This document shows positions 56,226-64,000 of a stretch of DNA of 64,000 bases, one piece after another; positions within the stretch are counted from its first letter, which is position 1; every line of letters begins with the position of its first letter. Both the position numbers and the translations under genes were made by a program. Below the pieces are notes generated by a model that had not been told where the DNA came from, made no database searches, and saw only the letters and a program-made list of their open reading frames with translations. The stretch covers positions 56,861,741 to 56,925,740 of the forward strand of contig CM041465.1 in NCBI GenBank assembly GCA_023213395.1, read 5' to 3'. The stretch is from Cycas panzhihuaensis (lineage: Eukaryota > Cycadophyta).

Positions 56226-56760
56226 AAGGGAATGGAGGGAGAATTGGCGATAAATACTTCTAGAGACTCTGGTCTAGGCAATAGGGTAACTATCCCAGAG
56301 GAAATGAACTTTGAAACTTATATTGGGAATCATGTCAGGCCTTTCTATAGAGAACATTTATATGGGACTACCCATTTAACCCATTGCATTGAATACTGGA
56401 TGGAGCACGGAAATTGGGATAAAAATCAGTGGCAAAAAGACCTAGTATTTACCTTACGAGGAACGGCTTGGTATTGGTACTTAGCCCACCAAGCCACCCT
56501 CCAAGATTGGAAGGAGTTACAAGCAATGTTTCAACTTTGATTCGACCATCCAAAACATTTAGACATCCCGTTATTCCATGTAGGCCAAAATCCTAGTGAG
56601 CACATACAGAAGTGTAAACAAAAATGGACATCGCTAAGTATATCCAAGAAGATCTAGCCTAACTACTTTTACCACACCCTGGCACGGGTAGCAAAGGATT
56701 GGTTCTTAGGAAAGGAACAAAGCCTTGATGTGACTTGGGGAATCTGAAGGAATCCTTTAT
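56226..56760 (+). pseudogene. Element H second gag-like domain between protease and RT
   Basis: 56232-56540 reads EMNFETYIGNHVRPFYREHL, THCIEYWMEHGNWDKNQWQK, LVFTLRGTAWYWYLAHQATL and DWKELQAMFQL. After a stop the frame continues FDHPKHLDIPLF and ARVAKDWFLGKE. The pattern of a hydrophobic stretch, L-G-A-W-W/Y and then W-x-E-L-x-x-x-F is that of the retrotransposon gag capsid domain, here placed after the protease. The first half is also present in A. The resemblance is read by eye and could reflect another helical domain. Confidence 0.55.
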
Positions 56761-56898
56761 AAAGATCTTTATGCATGCATCAAAAGACAAAAATATAGAT
56801 AGAATCTTGAAGAATATTAGAAGAATAAGCATGAATTTAGAACAAGGAATTATAAATAAAAAGGAAGAAGAATCAGCATATGTGAGGAAGAAGAAATC

Positions 56899-58440
56899 AT
56901 GAATTACCCTACAAAATTCACGGAAATTAATATTGGAGAAAGAAAAATAGAAAATACCCCTGGGCACAAAACCGGAAATAAGGAGGATATTAAAGTAACC
57001 AAATTAAAAACTATTGAAATTAATGTCGGCAGTAAAGAGGATCCCAAACTGATACGAATCAGAAACTATTGGGATAATCAAACAGTAGCGAAAGCTCAAC
57101 AATTGTTCGAGGAGTTCCGTGATGTATTCACGTGGTCATATAAAGATCTAAAAGGTATCACCCCAGAAATAGGAATGCATCACATTGATTTGATAGAGGA
57201 AGCAAAACCAATGAAGCTGCGACCATACCGCATGAATCCTAAGTATAAGGAAAAGGTGAAAGCAGAGTTAGATAAAATGCTAGAAGCGGGATACATCTAC
57301 GAGATTGACTACAGTGACTAGGTGACCCCTGTAGGACGGAAAAACACGTGTCTGTGTGGATTACAGACAATTAAATAAGGTAACGAAGAAGGATCCCTTT
57401 CCGTTACCATTTACAGGAGACATTTTGGAAGCAGTGAGAGGAAATGAGATATATTCCTTCATCGACGGATTTAGTGAGTACAATCAAGTGCAGATTGCCC
57501 CAGAGGATCAAGCAAAGACCACATTCGTGACAGAATGGGGAACTTATGCCTATAAAGTAATGCCATTTGGTCTTACGAATGCACTGGCCACATTCCAGAG
57601 GATCGTGATCAACATATTTCAAAAATTTATTGGGGAAAAAGTGGCAGTATTCTTAGACGATTGGACGTTATACGGATTAATGAAAGATCATATGGAAAAC
57701 TTGAGGGAGATGTTACAAACATGCCGAGAAAACAAGTTGTGTTTGAACCTAGAGAAATGTACCTTCCTGTTACCCTTCGGAAATCTATTGGGACACATCG
57801 TTAGCAAGGAAGGATTGCTGACAGATCCAGCCAAAGTATCCGCAATTTTACATTTTCTTATACCACTTACGAGGAGACAATTGAAAAGCTTCTTGGGTTT
57901 AACAGGATATTACGGAAAATTCATCAGGGGATATGCATACATATCGGGACCCCTGGAGGAATTGTTAAAAAGGAATATTGAATGGGAATGGATGGAAGAA
58001 CAACAACAAGCATTCGAAGCATTAAAACGAGCCATCATATCAGCACCCATACTACAATTTCCTGATTGGAAGAAAACCTTCCATGTACACGTGGATGCTT
58101 CACAATACGCTATTGGATGCATATTGGCTCAACCTAGTGATGACAAGATGGATTATCTGATATACTTCGCAAGTCGGAAACTCACAAAGGCAGAACAAAA
58201 TTATACCACGACAGAGAGAGAAGCGCTCGGCATGGTGTATGCGCTGCAGAAATTTTGACACTATTTATTAGCAAACCCATTCTTGTTTTTCGTGGACCAC
58301 CAAGCATTGATGTATCTAGTGAACAAACCAATAATGAGAGGGCGAATCAGCAGATGGTTAATGTTGTTTTAAGAATTTTCTTTTAAAATCATCATGAAAC
58401 CTGGAAAAGCCCATATTATAGCTGATCAGTTGTCAAGAAT
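56899..58440 (+). pseudogene. Element H RT and RNase H (broken)
   Basis: 56899-57321 gives the region before RT (FEEFRDVFTWSYKDLKGI, HHIDLIEEAKPMKLRPYRMN, ELDKMLEAGYIYEI). After a frameshift near 57325, 57356-58258 is open: VDYRQLNKVTKKDPFPLPF, FSEYNQVQIAPEDQAKTTFV, KVMPFGLTNALATFQRIV, catalytic box VFLDDWTLYG (FLDD at 57650-57661, in place of YVDD or YIDD), GYYGKFIRGYAYISGPLEEL. RNase H follows (FHVHVDASQYAIGCILAQ, YTTTEREALGMVYALQKF, then after a TGA HYLLANPFLFFVDHQALMYL). It would copy element RNA into DNA. Confidence 0.9.
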
Positions 58441-59770
58441 CTCGAACGGGGAAAAAGCTACAGGAATACCAGACGACTTTCCAGATGCGGCATTGTTCAA
58501 TGTAGAGGCAGTTCCAACGGACTGGTATGAGGGAATACTAGAATACTTAAGCGACTGGGGAAGTGCCGACAGAATTGGACCGTACGGAACGCCGATATTT
58601 CATCAGAAAGCAGAACCATATCAATTAATAAACAGAGAATTATATAAACTAGGACCAAATGAAGTGTTGCGGCGATGCGTCCGGCCACACGAGACTAGCT
58701 AGATTATGTCCCAAGCACATGAAGGTGTAGCGAGTGGACACATGGGTAAATTAGCAACATGGAGGAAAATCTTGATGTTGGATTCTGGTGGCCATCCATG
58801 TTTGAAGACGTAAGAAGGTGGATTTAAGCCTGCGACTATTGTCAATGGGTTGGGAAACCTAATCGACAAGATTTCCAACCCCTACATCCCATTCTACCTC
58901 TGGCACCGTTCGAGAAATGGGTACTCGACTTCGTTGGACCAATTAAACCAGCCGCCCGACGATCTAAAGCCTGATATATCCTAGTGGCAACAAATTATAT
59001 GACAAAGTGGGTAGAAGCAAGAGCCTTAAGAAAAGCAGATCACGGAAAATCTGACCCGATTTACAGGTGGTTATTACACATTTTGGATGCCCTTTGGAGA
59101 TTGTGAGTGACCAAGGTGCCCATTTTCTAAATCAAACCATAGAAATATTGACATTAGCCTTTATGATAAGCCACTGGAAGTCTACACCATATTACCCAAG
59201 GGCAAATGGACAAGTAGAGAGTTCAAACAAAATAATTAAAAACTTCTTAAGAAAAATATGTGACGTCGGCAGATCCGATTGGGCCGAGAAATTGCCATCC
59301 ATGTTATGGGCATTTAGAACAACTTATAAAAAATCGACTGGACAGACTCCATTCCAGCTCATCTACGGAACAGAGGCCATTCTTCCGACAGAGTTCAAGA
59401 TACCAAGCCTACGAACCGCTATGCAGTGTCGATTAGAAGACTTTCAATCCTTACGACAACGATTGGAAGAATTGGTGCGATTAGAAGAGAAACGATATAT
59501 GGCAAAATGGTTGCAAAATATAGAAAAGAGATGACAAAAAGCATGGCATGATCGACATTTACGCAAACCTCAATTCAAAGAAGGTGATCAAGTGTTGCTT
59601 TACGACAGCAAGTTCAAGATGCACCCCGGTAAACTCAAGATGCGATGGTTAGGACCTTACATCGCAGAGAATATCTTCGAGAATGGATTGGTGCAACTAC
59701 GGGAAATTGATGGGCCGCTGCTACCAACTCGAGTCAATGGTAGCAGATTGAAACCATATGTTGAATAGAT
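58394..59770 (+). pseudogene. Element H integrase (broken)
   Basis: After ADQLSRISNGE, 58394-58702 covers the linker; the HHCC zinc region is only partly readable (AHEGVASGHMGKLATW). The core begins at about 58915 (KWVLDFVGPIKPA, YMTKWVEARAL). 59067-59534 is open: FGCPLEIVSDQGAHFLNQ, PYYPRANGQVESSNKIIKNF, MLWAFRTTYKKSTGQTPFQL, YGTEAILPTEFKIPSLRTAM. First and second Asp and the Glu of the D,D-35-E site are seen. The tail reads FKEGDQVLLYDSKF and MRWLGPYIAENIFENGLVQL (GPY-type), ending in RLKPYVE at 59767. No chromodomain follows. Confidence 0.9.
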
Positions 59771-60006
59771 TAGCTTACCAACCGGATCAGCTGGTTGTAC
59801 TATAGCGTGTTGCATGAAATTGAGGCAAATAGAATTGCCTTGATACCGAAATGTGATCCAGTTCGGTATGGAAACAAAAATACAAAAAAAAAAAAAGAAA
59901 AAACAACCGTAACTCATACCATATACATAAGCAATAAGAAGAATCATTAATAACAAGGATATTATCAAGAATAAGAAAGAATTCTGTCAAAAAATTTGAT
60001 TTTTTT

Positions 60007-60320
60007 ACATACATACCGGCAAAATACACTATACATACTAGAAAAAGTATGTTACTAGGTACACACTGTGTAAAATATATTATACATACCAGAAAAATAG
60101 GCTATCTAGTACGCACTGTGTAAAATAAGGCAAAATACACTTTGCGTACCGAAAAAAGGATGCTATCTGGTACGCACTGTGTAAAACAGGCCAAAATACA
60201 TTATGTATACCGGAAAAGTACGCTACGGGGTATGCATAGTTAAAAAGTGGATAAGTTAACCAGTCTACACTATGCGTACCTAAAAAAGTATGCCATCGAA
60301 GTATGCATAGAAGAAAAGAG
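60007..60320. repeat. Tandem repeat of about 60 bp between integrase and extra ORF of H
   Basis: Five imperfect units start near 60031, 60083, 60145, 60206 and 60275. The shared core is ACCGGAAAAGTATGCTATC, then GGTACGCACTGTGTAAAA and AATACACTAT. Unit lengths range from about 52 to 69 bases. The array lies in the non-coding gap (59771-60580) in front of the extra ORF. Confidence 0.75.
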
Positions 60321-60580
60321 GTGAATAAGACAAAAGTATATATTACGTACCTGCAAGCATTCGCTGATGCATAGAAATCGAGCACAATTCCGTTCGGGTT
60401 CTCAACAGCAAGCAGCCGAGGAAAGCCCTTGCGATCCAAGGAGATAGAAGGACGAAATTCAACCTCAAATCAGCGAGTATAAGTCCAGAAACAGTGACCA
60501 TACTAGCAAAGGTACACACGTAGGGTTCGTATACATATTCTAGGTTATTTCGGTTTTCTCTCTGGAGTCCCATAGCCAAC

Positions 60581-61667
60581 ATGAGGACAGCAGGTTGTCA
60601 GGAGACTTTTCTACCCAGATTAAAGAAAGATCTCGAAGTGTTACCTTCTCAATTTCAGACAAAGATCAAGCAAGCTGCTTGGGGAGAGTACATATATTGT
60701 AACCCTATGTACTATGACCCAGAAATTATGGAAAGCATTCTAACAGAATTAAAAAAGGACATGAGCAAAATTAAACTAGATGCAGAGATTGTGCATCTGA
60801 TAACAGGACTTCCCAATGAAGGGGAAGTACCCACGGCAACCAAATGCTCGGAAGTGGACCGAGAGCTATGGTTAAAAGAATTCTGCCAAGAAAATACACA
60901 ACTGACTTTAGGTGGAATCTGTGTGGCAGACATAAAAGATATCAGATTATAGTGGATAGGCAAAGTTATTAATTCTAGGTTTTTGTCAAAGAGGAAATAC
61001 ATACACATTCTAGGGGGAATGATGCCAATACTACTGAAGATTCGGGATGGAGAGAAAATGGATTGGTCAGAATTCCTGACAGACAACATGCGGCAGCAGA
61101 TTCAAGAGATAATGACTCATCCTTTTCACCACCCTTCATTGTTGCTAGCTATCCTGTTTTATCAATGTCCAAATGTACAATTGGTGAAAACAACCACTTC
61201 TCCAAAGGAACCCCTAATTAAAAGGTGGGTGACTGAATTTCCGGATACGACACAGAATCAAGAAGTGAAAAGGAGGGTGCATAAGCAAATGAGTAAAGTT
61301 CTCAAATGGTTACAAAGAAACCCACAGGACACCCATTCCTCATCGGGCTAAACAAACCATCAGGAAAAGTAGCAAAAGAAAGAAGGATGAGGAAGAGCCA
61401 GTAGAGGCAGAAGAAGTGGAACCTTCTTTGGAAGAATGAGAAGACTTTCCGCCCGTAATGGAAACGGGAGAGACATCAGCACCACCCCCACTGGATAATA
61501 AATCAAGTCAGATCATTCAATTAATTATGGACATGGAAGAAGGGTACAAGGCAGAAATAGTAGCCCTTCAGGAAAAACTTAAAGAGAAAGATGCAAAAAT
61601 TGCCACACTAACCCAAATCAATGAAGAAATTTTGGCTACAGGACAACGGCCGCAGGAGCAGCCTTGA
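60581..61667 (+). pseudogene. Element H extra ORF after integrase, function unknown
   Basis: It starts MRTAGCQETFLPRLKKDLEV at 60581. One frame continues past a TAG (60950-60952) to 61351, and a frame change brings in the last part (to 61667). Together these are about 360 codons. The first two thirds read ESILTELKKDMSKIKLDAEI, LITGLPNEGEVPTATKC and ELWLKEFCQENTQLTLGGI, then IMTHPFHHPSLLLAILFYQC. The spacing recalls the plant-mobile or putative plant transposon domains found in extra ORFs of some Tat and Athila elements. The last part is charged, with a coiled-coil-like segment (IIQLIMDMEEGYKAEIVALQ onward). I see no signal peptide or transmembrane segment, so it does not look like an envelope glycoprotein. 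Confidence 0.6.
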
Positions 61668-61751
61668 GAAGGGGAGGGGGAGGAATACCCCAAATTTTAA
61701 AATTTTTGTTGAGCAAGGATGCTCAAACCCTTCATGTTGACCCGGGATAGA
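61666..61751 (+). promoter_or_regulatory. Purine tract and conserved hairpin before the 3' LTR of H
   Basis: The purine tract GAGAAGGGGAGGGGGAGGAA (61666-61685) lies about 65 bases before the LTR. Between them is TTGAGCA-AGGA-TGCTCAA (61709-61726), a perfect 7-bp stem. Element A has the same tract, spacing and hairpin. A purine tract normally touches the LTR because it primes plus-strand synthesis. Confidence 0.65.
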
Positions 61752-62588
61752 TGTTGGAGCATAATGTGACACGCTGGGCTATGGCCAGACTAGAGAGAGG
61801 TTGAGTATCCTTGGATTGTGTAGGTACGGACCGTATGAAGGTACGCATGTAGCAAGAAGTAAAGAATTCACGTGCAGGTACGTATGGTGCGTGCACTGTA
61901 AAGGTACGCAACACGATACGTACCTCAGGCGTAACGCAAGCAAGCAGGGAATGGTACGCATGAGAAGACCGGCGGGCGAAGGGGCACAGGATGACGTCGG
62001 GGCGACGTACGGACGTACGGATGAGTTAAGACAACCAGTTAAGGAAACTAACCAATGGTTAGGAGGAGGTACGCTTGACTGAAAAGATATGGTTATGACA
62101 GACAATCATAACCCTTCAGCCAAAAGACACCATAGGAGCGTATTTATGAGGCTTCCCAAGGACCATTCGGTTAGGGTGAGAGCCAAGTATACTAGTACGC
62201 ATTGGTACGGAGACCAGTACGCATGACAGCAGCCTAAGCCGTGTATTTTGGTGGGTACCTCCACGGTACGCATGTGACAGAGTGAATGTATGAGGCTGGA
62301 ATGCACAGGGAATGCATTCAAGCACCTTGTGTAAAAGAACTTATTGCTTAATAAAATAAGAGTTATGTGGAAATTGTGGACTCTCTGTGTTTGCAAGGAT
62401 TGAATGTGGAATATGTGCTGATCTCTGTACTGCTATGTGCCGTTGTGTTATAATCATGTGGAAACATTAATAGATCTGTGTGATATATGTGGATAATGAT
62501 GTTGACTGTGTCCTAAACTAGACTATAACCCGTGTAACCTTGACGAGTGTAACTATCTCACAAGTGTAGTGAAATATTTAAGTCAACA
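61752..62588 (+). repeat. Element H 3' LTR
   Basis: 837 bp, the partner of 52046-52888. The tandem TACG stretch differs between the two (GACGTACGGACGTACGG here). Confidence 0.93.
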
Positions 62589-62743
62589 ATGATTCTTTGT
62601 CGTGTCCCATAACCTTTCATCATGCCCCGCGACTCTTTGTCATGTCTTGTTGAATCCTCGATGCTCACGTCTCTTTATGTCTCTTGGTTAATCCACGAGT
62701 CATTAACTCGACACGAAGTTAGCCTCAACTGAGTTTGCTAACA

Positions 62744-62789
62744 ACAACTATGCATTCAATGTGGGGATGACATTATTAAAATAGGCAGC
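62744..62789 (+). mobile_element. Chromovirus K, second segment
   Basis: A 46-base stretch between the end of E and the start of I. It is assigned to K because E lies between it and 33184; too short to confirm by protein. Confidence 0.4.
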
Positions 62790-63027
62790 TGATATGAAAA
62801 TGATATTCAATATTCATGAATGAATAGACTTTACATATATGTACATCATGTGTAACATGTACGGTTATTTAGAGTTGATGCATATGTGCCACATGTCACA
62901 TTTACATAAAAGAGGGACTAACACATAACCCTTGGTATAACCTTAGTACAACATTAGAAACAGGACCCTAAGGTCTTAATAAGAGAGTATCCTATAGTGT
63001 CCTATAGATAAAACATTATATTCAACA
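62790..63027 (-). repeat. Element I 3' LTR
   Basis: 238 bp, starting TGATATGAAAATG and ending ATATTCAACA on the plus strand. Its termini and size resemble the LTR of F. Confidence 0.75.
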
Positions 63028-63059
63028 CCCTCTCTTAATGTTTTATCTATTCTCTTTTA

Positions 63060-64000
63060 CTCCAAGTCTCTCTCTGAAATATTGGAACTTGTCTTTAGCA
63101 AGTGGTTTGATGAAGATATCAGTAATTTGTTCTTCATTAATGTAGTGGAGTAGATCTAATTCTCTGTTATGTACCTTTTCTCTTATAAAATTATGATGAA
63201 CTTCATATGCTTTGTTCTAGCATGAAATATTAGACTTTTTGTCATTTTGATGACACTCTAATTATCACAAAAGAGAATAGTAGGGTGAGTTTGTTCTTGT
63301 TTTAAATCTTTTAGAAATTGTCAGATTCAAACAACTTCACACGTGGTGTTGATTGCTATTTTATACTATGCTTTGGTGGAAGATAAAGCTATAGTTGGGC
63401 ATTTCTTATTGCTCCATGACACAATTGCTGAGCCAAGTGAGAAACAATATCCTATTGTGAACTTCCTGTCTTGCTTGTCTCCAACCCAATCTGAATCACT
63501 GTATCTAATTAGTTGCATAGCAAATGTCTTGGTGTAGCTAAGGCCCATGGTGAGTGTCCCTTTGATATATTTGAGTATTCTTTTCACTGCATTCCTATGA
63601 GACACCTTAGGTTGCTACAAGTACCTAGAAATTACTACAATTGAATATGAGATGTCTGGTTTGGTGGTTGTGACATGGATGAGACTACCTATCAATTGTC
63701 TATATAATGTTGCATCTACTAGTTGACCATCTGCATCATGAGTCAAAACACATCCTATCTCCATTGGAGTAGAGCAACTGTTACAATCTGCCATTCTGAA
63801 TTTTTTCAGAAGATTTTTCACATATTTTGATTGTGAAATAAAGATTGAATATTTTTGTTGTTTAACTTCAATTCCAAAATAATAGTGAAGAAGACCCAAA
63901 TCAATCATTTCAAACTCTTTTTCCAACTTTGATTTTATCTAAAAGATAGATCTGTTATCATTGCCTGATTATCATATAATCCACATAAATAACAATGATA
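63060..64000 (-). pseudogene. Element I: RT C-terminal half and RNase H (broken)
   Basis: At the window edge the RT box reads IVIYVDYM, with the second catalytic Asp changed to Tyr (63976-63978). 63926-63615 reads EFEMIDLGLLHYYFGIEV, SQSKYVKNLLKKFRMADCN, LIGSLIHVTTTKPDISYSIV. 63605-63366 reads RNAVKRILKYIKGTLTMGL, DSDWVGDKQDRKFTIGYCF and ALSSTKA. The rest of RNase H to about 63060 is shifted and full of stops. Confidence 0.85.

Larger units (their letters stand above)
52046..62588 (+). mobile_element. Element H: large Ty3/gypsy element with extra domains (10.5 kb)
   Basis: LTRs at 52046-52888 (843 bp) and 61752-62588 (837 bp) start TGTTGGAGCATAATG and end AAGTCAACA. TSD GTGAT (52041-52045) and ATGAT (62589-62593) differ at one base. 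The order is primer-binding site, gag, several zinc knuckles, protease, a second gag-like domain, RT, RNase H, integrase with GPY-type tail, a tandem repeat, an extra ORF, purine tract, LTR. There is no chromodomain, so it is not a chromovirus; size, order and the extra ORF suggest the non-chromodomain plant gypsy branch (Tat/Athila/Ogre-like), an inference. Element A is a shortened member of the same family. Confidence 0.93.
33185..62743 (-). mobile_element. Element E: non-coding LTR retrotransposon (LARD-like), hosts D, F, G and H
   Basis: Left LTR 33185-33643 and right LTR 46650-62743 (about 430 bp once G and H are removed) share sequence throughout. On the minus strand, TGGTACCAAAGCC abuts the right LTR as a primer-binding site (two mismatches to the initiator-Met site), and AAGAAGAGA abuts the left LTR as purine tract. 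The internal part, after removing D and F, is about 3.8 kb, and I find no gag or pol in it. Flanks read CACTA on the left and AACTA on the right with a 3-base uncertainty, so the TSD is only tentative. Such elements rely on enzymes from other elements. Confidence 0.75.
46650..62743 (-). repeat. Element E right LTR (5' LTR), split by G and H
   Basis: Three pieces, 46650-46837, 51956-52045 and 62594-62743, align in order with the left LTR (33185-33643). The joins fall exactly at the TSDs of G and H, which independently supports both insertion sites. Confidence 0.82.
62790..64000 (-). mobile_element. Element I: Ty1/copia, 3' part only (continues beyond window)
   Basis: A 3' LTR (62790-63027) is followed on the plus strand by the complement of a purine tract (CCCTCTCTTAA, 63028-63038). 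Decayed RNase H and RT follow on the minus strand up to the window edge. The purine tract is like those of C, F and G. If the 5-bp flank GCAGC (62785-62789) is the TSD, its partner lies right of 64000. Confidence 0.85.

Noticed and set aside
60007-60320. CRISPR-like array
   Set aside because: Units vary in length and sequence without distinct spacers, inside a plant retrotransposon; an ordinary tandem repeat.
60581-61667. Envelope gene in element H
   Set aside because: Position fits, but there is no signal peptide, membrane anchor or Cys pattern; left as an ORF of unknown function.

Overview
This is a plant nuclear genome window, most likely from a gymnosperm (conifer-like). The evidence is an AT-rich background, almost no host coding sequence, many decayed plant LTR retrotransposons and L1-type LINEs stacked inside each other, and one host gene start followed by about 50 kb without another host exon. 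There are no bacterial genes, operons, rRNA, tRNA or CRISPR arrays. Nearly every coding stretch is a broken copy of a retrotransposon gag or pol gene.

Layout. 1-4230: 5' part of an L1-like LINE on the minus strand (ORF1 with DUF4283-like and CCHC regions; ORF2 with endonuclease and reverse transcriptase). 4330-7241: a very decayed Ty3/gypsy chromovirus (plus strand) with its 3' LTR. 7242-12833: AT-rich non-genic DNA, including the 3' tail of another LINE (11247-11960, minus). 12834-13186: TATA box and the first two exons of a pyridoxal-phosphate aminotransferase of the kynurenine/methionine aminotransferase type, the only host gene seen.

14878-64000 is a nest of retrotransposons whose edges can mostly be read to the base from LTR termini and target-site duplications (TSDs). 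The oldest layer is a plus-strand chromovirus (called J before its LTR and K after it). J carries A (15519-21003, minus gypsy deletion derivative, TSD GTTAC) and B (21135-26963, plus copia, TSD AGAAT). The J/K LTR (27066-32906) carries C (27262-32569, minus copia, TSD AAGGC). The start of K (32907-33184) is split by E (33185-62743, minus, non-coding LTR element). E in turn carries D (33677-37480, a copia whose 5' half is inverted, flanked by an 86/88-bp duplication), F (38196-43499, minus copia, TSD GAGAT), G (46838-51950, plus copia, TSD GTATA/GTACA) and H (52046-62588, plus gypsy, 10.5 kb, TSD GTGAT/ATGAT). K resumes at 62744 and is broken again by I (from 62790, minus copia, running off the window).

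The most unusual items are: D, with a 5' inversion and a long target duplication; H, which has a second gag-like domain between protease and reverse transcriptase, an extra ORF after integrase, and a tandem repeat in front of that ORF; A, a derivative of the H family that lost reverse transcriptase, RNase H and the integrase core but keeps two LTRs and a perfect TSD; a GTAC-rich palindromic element upstream of gag in at least two of the copia elements; and a hairpin shared by A and H between polypurine tract and LTR. All boundaries, repeat units and difference counts were read by eye; family assignments rest on recognised motifs and not on a database search.
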